Source of the DNA: Gemmatimonadaceae bacterium
GTDB taxonomy: Bacteria > Gemmatimonadota > Gemmatimonadetes > Gemmatimonadales > Gemmatimonadaceae
Length of the DNA stretch: 12,717 nucleotides
NCBI GenBank assembly: GCA_013361745.1
Contig: JABFXM010000122.1
Location: forward strand, 1-12,717
Direction: 5' to 3'
The notes under the pieces were generated by a model. The model did no database searches. It saw only the letters and a list, made by a program, of their open reading frames with translations, and was not told the origin of the DNA. Positions 5,220 through 12,717 of this stretch are shown piece by piece. How positions within the stretch are numbered: position 1 is the stretch's first letter; the number at the start of each line of letters is the position of its first letter. Made by a program: the position numbers and the translations under genes.

Positions 5220-6950
5220 ATGAACGAGCGTCGCCGTCCTCCCCGCCGCGGCCGTGGTCCCCGTCCGTCCAATCCCGATGCCGGCGGCGAGACCGCGGAG
5301 CCGAACCCGTACCGCGACTCGACGACGGCGAGCGACTCGCCGGGCGGGGGAGATCGCGACGACGGCGTCGCGCTCGATCCGTACGCGCCGAGCGACCGGT
5401 CCGAGCGCTCCGAACGCGGCGAACGCCCGGAGCGGGGCCATCGCCGCGAGCGGGGTGAGCGCGCCGATCGTGGTGAGCGCGCCGAGAACGCGACGCCTTC
5501 CCTCGACACGCCGATGATCACGCCGCGCGAACCCGGGATCGAGCCCTCGAACGGCTCGGGCTCACCAGCGCCGGCGCAGCGGGAAGAACCCGCGATTCGC
5601 GAGGAAGGGAGAGGCGATGGAGGCGGCCGCAATCAGGGCGGCGGGCGGCATCAGCATCAGCAGCGCAATCGCGACGGGCAGGGGAACAACAACAACGGCA
5701 ACCGCGACGGAAACTTCCGCGGAAACCGCGACGGAAACCGTGAGGGCGGACGACGGGGGCGTCGCAACCGTGGACGCGGCCCGCGTCGCGGTGGCGAGCA
5801 GCAGGAGCGCGGACCCGCGATGCCGGTCGTCGCCGATGGGGAGACGAAGGGCTGGTTCGACCAGGGGCGAGACGGTGGCTACATCCGCCGCGCGAGCGGG
5901 AGCTATCTCGCGGAGCCCGGGGACGCATTCGTCCCGATGCAGATGATGCGACAGATCGGCCTTCGTCGCGGCGATCTGATCGAAGCGACCACGGGTCGCG
6001 ACCAGCGCGGACGCACCGTCGTCGCCGAGGTGAAATCGGTGAACGGTCAGGACCCCGCGACGGCGGCGCGTCGTCCGGACTTCCAGTCCCTCGTCGCGTC
6101 GTACCCGGAACGGAAGCTCTACCTGGAGACCGGGCGTCCGGCGAAGGGTGGCGCGGAGCTGATCCGTCGCGCGATCGACCTCATCGCGCCGATCGGCTTC
6201 GGCCAGCGAGCGCTGATCGTCGCGCCGGCACGCGCGGGCAAGACGACGCTCCTCCACGCGATCACGGAAGGCGTCGCGCTCAACCACCCGAACGCGGTGC
6301 TGCTCATCCTGCTCGTCGACGAGCGTCCGGAGGAAGTGAGCGAGGCGATCTCCTGGGGGGTGGGCGAGGTCATCGCGTCCAGCTTCGACCAGCCGGCGCA
6401 GCGCCACGTCGAGGTGACCGACATCGTTCTCGAGCGCGCGCGTCGTCTCGTCGAGATGGGGAAGGACGTGGTGATCGTGCTCGATTCGCTGACGCGCATG
6501 GCGCGTGCGCACAACACCGCGGAGCGCGGCACCGGCCGCACGCTCTCGGGTGGTCTCGACGCGCAGGCGATGGCGAAGCCGAAGGCGTTCTTCGGTTCGG
6601 CACGCGCGATCCCCGCCTCGGCGGGGGGCGGCTCGCTGACGATCATCGCGACGGCGCTGGTCGAGACGGGATCGCGGATGGACGACGTGATCTTCGAGGA
6701 GTTCAAGGGGACGGGCAACTCGGAGATCAAGCTCGATCGGTCGCTGGCCGAGAAGCGGATCTATCCCGCGATCGACATCGCGACGAGCGGGACGCGTCGC
6801 GAGGAGAAGCTGTTCCGCCCCGAGCAGCTCGACTCGGTCTACACGCTGCGGCGGGGGCTGAGCCAGATGCCGCCGCAGGCGGGGCTGGAGTGGCTGATCA
6901 AGCGGATCGCCGCGACGACGAGCAACGACGCGCTGCTGGCAGGACTCTGA
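5220..6950 (+). CDS. rho: Transcription termination factor Rho with long disordered N-terminus
   Basis: 576 residues against about 420 in E. coli. Residues 1-205 are low-complexity: SER/GER repeats (58-88), then an Arg/Gly/Asn/Gln/Asp-rich stretch (130-195) with NNNN and repeated NRDGN; I see no Rho_N helical domain. Residues about 218-277 are the cold-shock-like RNA-binding domain (GGYIRRASGSYL, LRRGDLIEA). The RecA-like motor follows: Walker A A335-T342 (APARAGKT), LVDERPEEV (E368), Walker B 417-422 (VVIVLD), Q-loop around 440-460 (TLSGGLDAQA), R-loop 497-513 (KGTGNSEIKLDRSLAEKR) and arginine finger R526 in SGTRREE. It is a hexameric ATP-dependent RNA translocase that ends transcription at unstructured C-rich RNA. 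No Shine-Dalgarno sequence precedes ATG 5220; a possible -10 (TACCCT, 5199-5204) would give a nearly leaderless mRNA, at odds with the rut leader unless there are two promoters. Confidence 0.97.
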   Translation: MNERRRPPRRGRGPRPSNPDAGGETAEPNPYRDSTTASDSPGGGDRDDGVALDPYAPSDRSERSERGERPERGHRRERGERADRGERAENATPSLDTPMITPREPGIEPSNGSGSPAPAQREEPAIREEGRGDGGGRNQGGGRHQHQQRNRDGQGNNNNGNRDGNFRGNRDGNREGGRRGRRNRGRGPRRGGEQQERGPAMPVVADGETKGWFDQGRDGGYIRRASGSYLAEPGDAFVPMQMMRQIGLRRGDLIEATTGRDQRGRTVVAEVKSVNGQDPATAARRPDFQSLVASYPERKLYLETGRPAKGGAELIRRAIDLIAPIGFGQRALIVAPARAGKTTLLHAITEGVALNHPNAVLLILLVDERPEEVSEAISWGVGEVIASSFDQPAQRHVEVTDIVLERARRLVEMGKDVVIVLDSLTRMARAHNTAERGTGRTLSGGLDAQAMAKPKAFFGSARAIPASAGGGSLTIIATALVETGSRMDDVIFEEFKGTGNSEIKLDRSLAEKRIYPAIDIATSGTRREEKLFRPEQLDSVYTLRRGLSQMPPQAGLEWLIKRIAATTSNDALLAGL

Positions 6951-6954
6951 AGGC

Positions 6955-7055
6955 AGGGGTCAGGGGTCGGCAGGGTGCGGGATGAGTGACGAGGGAGCCG
7001 CCTCAGCGATCCCTCGTCGCAGTTGCGGACCCCTGACCCCCGACCCCTGACCCCT
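6955..7055. repeat. Inverted repeat of GGGGTCN heptamers with opposed G-quadruplex patterns
   Basis: The left arm 6955-6970 (AGGGGTCAGGGGTCGG) is perfectly complementary to 7040-7055 (16 bp). An inner stem 6988-6996/7010-7018 (GACGAGGGA / TCCCTCGTC, 9 bp) closes a 13-nt loop, with partial pairing in between. On the minus strand, 7030-7054 is four heptamers in a row: GGGGTCC, GGGGTCA, GGGGTCG, GGGGTCA in some order. The plus strand 6956-6981 has G-runs 4-4-3-3 with loops 3, 6, 3; the minus strand 7030-7054 has runs 4-4-5-4 with loops 3, 2, 3. It starts 5 nt after the rho stop and probably ends or processes the rho transcript. Confidence 0.7.
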
Positions 7056-7064
7056 TTGCAAAGG
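7053..7064. promoter_or_regulatory. 12-bp perfect palindrome upstream of the Omp85 gene
   Basis: CCTTTGCAAAGG is a perfect dodecamer palindrome whose right end lies 28 nt before the Omp85 start codon and whose left end overlaps the inverted heptamer array. Its position suits an operator for the Omp85-TamB transcript. No regulator can be named. Confidence 0.35.
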
Positions 7065-7092
7065 CCCGGCGCTTGCACTTGTCCGGGTCGCC

Positions 7093-9294
7093 ATGTCCAC
7101 GCGTTACACCTCGTGGGCGCTGGGGGCTCTGCTGGTCCTCGGGTCCTCGTCGCTTCCCGCACAGTCCTCCTCCGCTGACCAGCCGGACAACCCGGAAGTG
7201 GTCAAGCTGACGCTGCGCGGGGTGAAGGCATTCGATCCCTCCGAGCTGCAGCAGAGCATCGCGACCGACGCGTCGCACTGCAAAGGGCTGATCCTCACGC
7301 CCTTCTGCTGGATCAGCAAGTCGCCGGCGATCTACCAGCACAACTACCTCGATCGCACGGAGCTGCGCCGCGACGTGCTGCGGATCCGCGTCTTCTACTG
7401 GAAGCGCGGATATCGCGAGACGACGGTCGACACGACGGTCACGCCCAAGGCGGGGGGCGTCGCGGTGACCTTCCGCATCGCCGAGGGGCCGCCGACGCTC
7501 GTGCGGAAGATCGCCGTCGGACCGGCGACGCCGGTGCTGAACGCGAAGGACATCCGCACCTCGATGGTGCTGAAGACGGGGAAGCCGCTCAACCTCCTGC
7601 AGCTCGACACGTCGCTCGTGAACCTGAGCAACAAGCTCTGGGACCGCGGCTACGCGGACGCGATCGTGAAGACGGACACGATCGTCGTCGACGACTCGGT
7701 GCACTGGGCGGACGTGTCGGTGCTCGTCGAGCCGCGCTGGAGGGCGACGATCGGCGAGATCCGGGTGGCGGGGAACGAGCAGGTCTCCGAGCAGACGATC
7801 CGCAACTCGCTCGTGATGCACCCGGGCGAGCTGTATCGCCGAGCGGAGGTGGTGGAGAGCCAGCGCAACCTGTACGAGTCGCAGCTCTTCCGCCACGCGG
7901 CGATCGTCGTCCCGCCACAGGGCGACAGCGTGAAGATCATCGAGGTGACGGTGCGCGAGGCGCCGTTGCGCGAGGCGCGCGTCTCGGGCGGCTTCAACAC
8001 GGTCGAGTTCATGCAGCTCGAGGGGCGCTTCCGCCACTACAACTTCTTCGGTGGCGCGCGGCAGCTCGACCTGCAGGGGGTGATCGGCAACCTGTTCGCC
8101 CCGGAGCTGAACAACACCGGCATCTTCAAGGACGTGTTCAGCGGGACGAAGGAGAACGAGGCCGCGTTCGAGCGCCCGACCTGGCAGGCGAGCGCGGACA
8201 TCCGGCAGCCGTGGTTCCAGAGCGCGCGCAACACGATCGGCCTCGGGGTCTTCGCGCACCGGCGCTCGCAGCCGCCGGTGTACATCGACCGTGGCGAGGG
8301 GTTGAGCGCGAACTTCACGCGCGAGCTTTCTCCCCGCACGCCGGCGAGCGCGGTCTACCGCTTCGAGTTCACGAGGATCGAGGCGGGGGACCTCTACTTC
8401 TGCGTCTACTACGGGGTCTGCGACCGGGCGACGATCAACGCCCAGCGCCAGGCGCGGCGGCTCTCGCCGCTCGCGTTCACGGCGCAGATCGACCGGACGA
8501 ACGAGGCGTTCTCGCCGACGAAGGGGATGCTCGGGCGCGTCGACTTCGAGCACGCGTCCTCCTACACCGCCTCGGACTATCGCTACACGCGGGCGGATGC
8601 CGATCTCGCGATCTACCATCGGCTCGGCGGACCGCGCAGCGTGCTCGCGCTGCACGGGCGTGCGGGGATCGTGCGCGCGATCGGCAGCGACGCGCTGCAC
8701 CCGCGGAAGCGCTTCTACGCGGGGGGCTCGCAATCGGTGCGCGGCTACGGGGAGAACCAGCTCGGGCCGCGCGCGCTGACGATCCCGGCGGAGAAGATGG
8801 CGACGATCTACGGATGCAACGTGATGGCGGACACCGTCGCGCGCTGCGACCCGAACGCGGTGGTGATCGATCCGAAGACGAAGCTCCCGACGAAGAACAC
8901 GCTGCTGGCGCGCGACTTCACGCCGCGGCCGTTAGGCGGGACGTCCGCGGTCGAGGGCAGCGTCGAATACCGCTTCCCGATCTGGCGCGAGCTGACGGGG
9001 GCCGCGTTCGTGGACGCGGGGATCGTCGGCGCGGCGGGGCTGCGCGACCTGGCGAACGCGCACGGCGCGGTGACACCGGGGACGGGGGTTCGCTATCGCT
9101 CCCCGGTCGGCCCGATCCGCGTCGACGTCGCCTTCAACCCGGCGGTGGCGGAGGACCTGCCCGTCTACACCGAGCGGACGAACGCGAAGGGCCAGCTCGA
9201 GCTCGTGCGGCTCGAGCGGAAATACCACTACGCGCCGGCGACGGGACTGCTCGACCGGCTGACGTTCCACTTCTCGATCGGCGAGGCCTTCTGA
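7093..9294 (+). CDS. Omp85-family outer-membrane assembly protein (TamA/BamA-like)
   Basis: 733 residues. A signal peptide (1-23, cleavage probably after LPA) is followed by three POTRA-like domains, roughly 37-145, 145-218 and 219-290 (the last with GEIRVAGNEQVSEQTIRNSL), then a 16-stranded-type barrel. Omp85 marks are clear: VRGY at 549-552 (loop 6), GTGVRYRSPVGPIRVDVAF near the C-terminus, and a terminal phenylalanine. It inserts or assembles proteins in the outer membrane. Three POTRAs and an adjoining TamB-like gene favour TamA, but the cysteine pair C575/C585 after VRGY mirrors the loop-6 pair of E. coli BamA, so the subfamily is open. The stop overlaps the next start (TGATG). The ribosome binding site is weak. 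The protein starts 142 nt after rho, beyond a large hairpin, so it probably has its own promoter. Confidence 0.92.
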   Translation: MSTRYTSWALGALLVLGSSSLPAQSSSADQPDNPEVVKLTLRGVKAFDPSELQQSIATDASHCKGLILTPFCWISKSPAIYQHNYLDRTELRRDVLRIRVFYWKRGYRETTVDTTVTPKAGGVAVTFRIAEGPPTLVRKIAVGPATPVLNAKDIRTSMVLKTGKPLNLLQLDTSLVNLSNKLWDRGYADAIVKTDTIVVDDSVHWADVSVLVEPRWRATIGEIRVAGNEQVSEQTIRNSLVMHPGELYRRAEVVESQRNLYESQLFRHAAIVVPPQGDSVKIIEVTVREAPLREARVSGGFNTVEFMQLEGRFRHYNFFGGARQLDLQGVIGNLFAPELNNTGIFKDVFSGTKENEAAFERPTWQASADIRQPWFQSARNTIGLGVFAHRRSQPPVYIDRGEGLSANFTRELSPRTPASAVYRFEFTRIEAGDLYFCVYYGVCDRATINAQRQARRLSPLAFTAQIDRTNEAFSPTKGMLGRVDFEHASSYTASDYRYTRADADLAIYHRLGGPRSVLALHGRAGIVRAIGSDALHPRKRFYAGGSQSVRGYGENQLGPRALTIPAEKMATIYGCNVMADTVARCDPNAVVIDPKTKLPTKNTLLARDFTPRPLGGTSAVEGSVEYRFPIWRELTGAAFVDAGIVGAAGLRDLANAHGAVTPGTGVRYRSPVGPIRVDVAFNPAVAEDLPVYTERTNAKGQLELVRLERKYHYAPATGLLDRLTFHFSIGEAF
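8930..8937 (+). repeat. CGTTAGGC octamer, copy 1
   Basis: In frame as CCG-TTA-GGC (P-L-G) in the Omp85 gene. TTA is otherwise essentially unused in this gene, so the octamer seems kept for its DNA sequence. Confidence 0.5.
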
Positions 9295-12200
9295 TGCGGC
9301 GGGTGGCGAAGGTCGTCGGAATCATCCTTCTCGTGATCGTCGCGATCGTCGGCGTCGCCGTGTGGACGCTGACGAGCACGAGCTTCGGACACGAGAAGGT
9401 GCGGCGGTTCGCGCTGAAGACGATGGCGTCGAAAGTCCACGGCAGGGTCACGATCGGCAGCATCGGCGGGAACCTGCTGCGCGGAACGGTGATCAAGGAC
9501 TTCGCGATCACCGACAGCACGGGCGCGCCGTTCATCGTCGCCGACGAGGTGCGGGCGCGCTACTCGCTCGCGGCGCTGACGGGCAAGAAGATCGTGATCA
9601 CGAGCCTCACGCTCGTGCGGCCGGTGGTGGTGCTCGACAGGGCGCCGGGCGGGAACTGGAACTTCAACCGGATCTTCCCGCCGGACACCACGACGAAGCC
9701 CGACACGACGCACGGCTTCGGGTCGTGGATCACGCTGCGCGACGTGACGCTCGAGCAGGGGAAGATGGTGGTCCGCGCCCCCTGGCGCCCCGACAGCACG
9801 CTGACCGGCGCGCAGCAGGACAGCGTCGTCGCGCAGACGCTGGGCGGGAACACGCGCAACATGGTCGAGCGGGTGGCCGGGGGCTACCAGAAGGTGATGT
9901 CGTTCGACCGGATCAACGGGAAGCTCCCCGAGCTGCTCCTCGCCGACCCGAACGCGCCGGCGAAGATGATCGAGGTCGCGACGCTGCAGATGGTCGCCGC
10001 TCCCTTCCGCCCGCCGGTGGCGGAGGTGCGCGACCTCAAGGGACGCTTCAAGTTCACGAGCGACTCGCTCTGGTGGGAGAAGGCGGACGCGAAGCTCCCC
10101 GGCTCGCACATCACCGGCGACGGGAAGTACGTCTACGCGACGTCCGGCATGGTGCTCCGGCTGCATGGGGCACCCGTGGCGACGGGCGACCTGCGCTGGC
10201 TGTACCCGCGGCTTCCCGCTGGCGGGGGCGGCTCGCTGGACTTCGCGATGCTGTGGGACGGCAACGACCAGACCTATGACGTCCGGAACGCGGACATCGC
10301 GCTCCAGGGGGCGAAGGCGACGGGAAGCTTCGGGCTCACGCTCGGCGACACGATGTCGATCCACGACACCAACCTCCGACTCGCCTCGCTCGACACGCGG
10401 CTGATCGAGCAGCTCGTGCCCGGATTCACCTCGCCGCGGCGCGGGACGCTCGGCGGGCGTGTCGCGTTAGGCGGGGGGAAGCACGCGATGCGCGTCAACG
10501 CCGACGTCAGCTTCGACGACGTCAGTGCGGGGACGAGCCGCGTCGCGGCGGTGGGAGAGGTCGGGATGGTGCCGAGCGGGGGGATCCGCGCGCGGTCGCT
10601 GCGGCTGCGGCTCGATCCGCTCCAGGTCGCGCTCGCGAAGCCGTGGATGCCGACGCTGCCGGTGGGCGGGATCGTCGCCGGGACGGCGACCATCGACGGC
10701 ACGACGGCGACGCAGCTCGTCGCGGTCGCCGACCTGACGCACAGCGACGACGGCGCGCACTCGCGCCTCACGGGTCGTGGCGCCTTCCGCACCGCGGGCG
10801 GGCTGTGGATGGACGTCGACGCGCGGGCGCGGCCTCTCTCGCTGGCGGAGGTGGGACGGTTCGCGCCGGCGCTGGGACTGCGCGGCGTGGCCGCGGGCCC
10901 GATCCGGCTCACCGGCCCGATGCAGAGCCTGCGCGTCGCGTCGTCGCTGCGCTTCGAGGAGGGTGGTGAGCTCGACGTTCGCGGGACGCTCGACCTGAAG
11001 AGCCCCGAGAAGGGCTACGACGTGGCGACGGCGATGCGGCTCTTCAACGCGCACGCCGTGATCGCGAAGCTGCCGCAGACGTCGCTCACCGCGAAGGCGA
11101 CGGCGAAGGGCCGCGGCTTCTCGCCGGCGACGATGACGATGCGTGCGACGGCGGACGTCGCGGCGTCGCAGTACGACAGCCTCGCGATCGACAGCGCCTC
11201 GGTGCGCGTGGGGATCGCGAACGGGATGCTGACGGCGCAGAAGCTCGTGCTCGCGGGATCGCGGGCGATCATCACTGGGCAGGGCACCTTCGGTCTCGTC
11301 GCGGGGCGCCAGGGAACGTTGACGCTCCGCGGCCAGCTCGATTCGCTGCAACGCTTCGCGCGCTACTTCCCGCAGGACACGGGGACGGTCGCGCCGCGCC
11401 CGGGCCGGGTCGCGGCGGCGATGAAGCAGGCGCGCGCCGATTCGCTCGAGCTGGCGAAGCGGACCGAGGTCGAGCGCGCGGTCACGGGCGCGCCGGCGCC
11501 GAAGCTGAAGGCGGAGCTGCCGCCGGCGGTGCGGCGCGACTCGGTGTCGGGTCGAGTGGCGCTCGCGGTGACGATCAGCGGTACGCTGCCGCGCTTCGAC
11601 GTGCGCGGGCGCCTGGCCGGCGAGAAGCTCGCCGGGTTCGGCAGCACGGCGAGCGCGGCACGAGTCGACATCGCGTGGACGAACGCGCGCACGCCCCAGT
11701 CCACGTTCGCCGTCGGCGCGCAGCTCGACTCCGCCTCGGTGAAGGGGTTCGCGCTCGACAGCGTCGACGCGCGCGTGTCGTACATCGCCAACCATGGGCA
11801 GCTCGACTTCGGCGTGTGGCAGGACCACGTCCGCGAGTATTCCATCGCCGGCGACTACGTGATTCACCCGGAGCACAAGGAGCTGCATCTCGCGCGGACG
11901 CAGCTCCGCTTCGACACGACGACCTGGCGCGGCACCGGACCGGCGGCGATCCGCTGGGGACAGCAGGGGTTCCAGATCCGGAACCTCGAGCTGCGGAACG
12001 CGTCGAACGGACGGATCTTCGCCGACGGCACGATCCCGACGAGCGGCAACGCCGACCTGCGCTTCGCGATCGACAACTTCGCGATCCAGGACATCGCCGG
12101 TCTGCTGCAGAGCGATCTCGAGCTCGCGGGGATCACCTCCGTCTCCGGCCAGGTGCAGGGGACGCTCGCCGATCCGCGCTTCCGCGTCGCGTTAGGCCTG

Positions 12201-12717
12201 ACGCGGGCGTCGTTCAAGGGGACCGCGCTGCCGGAGCTGCACGGGACGGCGGACTACGCGCGGCGGTCGCTGAACGGGCGGCTCATCGCCTCGCGGCTCG
12301 GGGGGCAGCCGATGGCGATCGCCGACGGCCGGATCCCGATCGACCTCGCGCTGCAGCGGAGCGACACGGGGAGGCGAATGGGGCGCGGCCCGATCTCGAT
12401 CGACCTGGTGGCGGACAGCCTGCCGCTCGAGCTGATCCCGCACTTCACCGAGGCGGTCGCGGACGTGCGCGGGCGCGCGGCGGGGAAGATCGTCGTGCGC
12501 GGCACGATGGACGCGCCGCGGCTGGCCGGCGTGCTCGCCCTCGACCGGGGGAACGCGAAGATCGTCGCGACGGGTATGCGGCTGCAGAACGTCGCCGGCT
12601 ACGTGCGGATGCAGAACGATACCGTCTACGTCGACTCGCTCGCGGCGCGCGCGGGCGGGCCGGTGCGCATCGCCGGCACGATCGGAGTGAAGTCGTTCAG
12701 CAACCCGACCTTCGACC
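9294..12717 (+). CDS. tamB: TamB/AsmA-like translocation module protein (3' end outside window)
   Basis: An open frame of 1141 codons with no stop before the window edge; ATG 9294 overlaps the Omp85 stop by 1 nt, so the two are translationally coupled. Residues about 5-27 are an inner-membrane anchor (VVGIILLVIVAIVGVAVW). An AsmA-type N-terminus follows (LLRGTVIKDFAITD, ITSLTLVRPVVVLDR), then hundreds of residues of repeating beta-strands ending in turns such as GT(L/M)..PR, as in TamB, YhdP and AsmA proteins, which build a periplasm-spanning hydrophobic groove. The family's C-terminal TamB domain (DUF490) would lie beyond the window. About residues 692-752 (FPQDTGT to DSVSG) form a charged, helix-prone insertion between strands. 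It probably works with the Omp85 partner in outer-membrane protein assembly or phospholipid transport. Confidence 0.9.
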   Translation, partial: MRRVAKVVGIILLVIVAIVGVAVWTLTSTSFGHEKVRRFALKTMASKVHGRVTIGSIGGNLLRGTVIKDFAITDSTGAPFIVADEVRARYSLAALTGKKIVITSLTLVRPVVVLDRAPGGNWNFNRIFPPDTTTKPDTTHGFGSWITLRDVTLEQGKMVVRAPWRPDSTLTGAQQDSVVAQTLGGNTRNMVERVAGGYQKVMSFDRINGKLPELLLADPNAPAKMIEVATLQMVAAPFRPPVAEVRDLKGRFKFTSDSLWWEKADAKLPGSHITGDGKYVYATSGMVLRLHGAPVATGDLRWLYPRLPAGGGGSLDFAMLWDGNDQTYDVRNADIALQGAKATGSFGLTLGDTMSIHDTNLRLASLDTRLIEQLVPGFTSPRRGTLGGRVALGGGKHAMRVNADVSFDDVSAGTSRVAAVGEVGMVPSGGIRARSLRLRLDPLQVALAKPWMPTLPVGGIVAGTATIDGTTATQLVAVADLTHSDDGAHSRLTGRGAFRTAGGLWMDVDARARPLSLAEVGRFAPALGLRGVAAGPIRLTGPMQSLRVASSLRFEEGGELDVRGTLDLKSPEKGYDVATAMRLFNAHAVIAKLPQTSLTAKATAKGRGFSPATMTMRATADVAASQYDSLAIDSASVRVGIANGMLTAQKLVLAGSRAIITGQGTFGLVAGRQGTLTLRGQLDSLQRFARYFPQDTGTVAPRPGRVAAAMKQARADSLELAKRTEVERAVTGAPAPKLKAELPPAVRRDSVSGRVALAVTISGTLPRFDVRGRLAGEKLAGFGSTASAARVDIAWTNARTPQSTFAVGAQLDSASVKGFALDSVDARVSYIANHGQLDFGVWQDHVREYSIAGDYVIHPEHKELHLARTQLRFDTTTWRGTGPAAIRWGQQGFQIRNLELRNASNGRIFADGTIPTSGNADLRFAIDNFAIQDIAGLLQSDLELAGITSVSGQVQGTLADPRFRVALGLTRASFKGTALPELHGTADYARRSLNGRLIASRLGGQPMAIADGRIPIDLALQRSDTGRRMGRGPISIDLVADSLPLELIPHFTEAVADVRGRAAGKIVVRGTMDAPRLAGVLALDRGNAKIVATGMRLQNVAGYVRMQNDTVYVDSLAARAGGPVRIAGTIGVKSFSNPTFD
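10465..10472 (+). repeat. CGTTAGGC octamer, copy 2
   Basis: In frame as GCG-TTA-GGC (A-L-G) in the TamB-like gene, same strand and same codon phase as copy 1. Confidence 0.5.
12190..12197 (+). repeat. CGTTAGGC octamer, copy 3
   Basis: In frame as GCG-TTA-GGC (A-L-G) in the TamB-like gene. All three copies lie on the plus strand at spacings of about 1.5 and 1.7 kb; I found none on the minus strand. Confidence 0.5.

Noticed and set aside
7003..8733. 576-codon open frame on the minus strand
   Set aside because: Lies entirely against the Omp85 gene and the spacer before it; Arg/Asp/Val/Leu/Ala-only composition typical of antisense shadows in high-GC coding DNA.
9362..10279. 305-codon open frame on the plus strand
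   Set aside because: Another frame inside the TamB-like gene; the tamB frame has a membrane anchor and family features, this one does not.
10467..11888. 473-codon open frame on the minus strand
   Set aside because: Antisense to the TamB-like gene, no domain, no ribosome binding site, biased Arg/His content.
1..12717. CRISPR array, insertion sequence, tRNA or rRNA
   Set aside because: No regularly spaced repeats, transposase motifs or RNA gene signatures were seen.

Overview
This is a high-GC (about 70% by eye) window from a diderm bacterium. It encodes an outer-membrane Omp85 barrel next to a TamB/AsmA-like inner-membrane protein, a Rho factor with a long disordered N-terminal extension, and several orphan signalling proteins. 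Codon bias, gene style and the recurring octamer CGTTAGGC suggest Gemmatimonadota to me. That is an inference from general impression, not from a marker gene.

Layout. 1-139 is a spacer with a minus-strand copy (29-57) of a regulatory element and two small dyads. 140-1387 (+) is a helical-repeat, TPR-like protein. It converges through a GC-rich hairpin (1397-1421) on a 46-residue lipoprotein gene (1448-1588, -). 1589-1714 is a 126-nt divergent spacer with a dyad, the second copy of the element (1671-1699) and a potential leader hairpin that takes in the start site of the next gene. 1715-2509 (+, TTG start) is a pseudo-receiver/AraC-type regulator, followed 11 nt later by a single-domain response regulator (2521-2925, +). 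A large purine-rich inverted repeat (2935-3016) separates these from a convergent, translationally coupled pair on the minus strand: a TPR protein (3387-3992) and an AhpD/carboxymuconolactone decarboxylase-like protein (3013-3390). Divergent from that pair, 4040-4672 (+) encodes a histidine-kinase dimerisation (DHp) domain with no ATPase domain.

4673-5219 is a 547-nt non-coding stretch with strong hairpins and, close to the rho start, C-rich G-poor tracts that look like a Rho-utilisation leader. rho (5220-6950) follows. A 16-bp inverted repeat built of GGGGTCN heptamers, with G-quadruplex patterns on opposite strands, lies between rho and an Omp85 gene (7093-9294). The Omp85 gene overlaps by 1 nt the start of a very long TamB-like gene (9294 to beyond the window end).

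How the parts relate. The Omp85/TamB pair probably forms an envelope-spanning module for outer-membrane protein assembly or lipid transport. Rho may autoregulate through its leader. The left third looks like a signalling neighbourhood: a TPR protein, a tiny exported cysteine-containing lipoprotein, a regulator whose promoter element is repeated at the left edge, a response regulator and a kinase remnant. The most interesting unexplained signals are that duplicated element with its flanking inverted arms, the tiny lipoprotein, the two inverted purine arrays, and the in-frame CGTTAGGC octamers in the Omp85-TamB genes.
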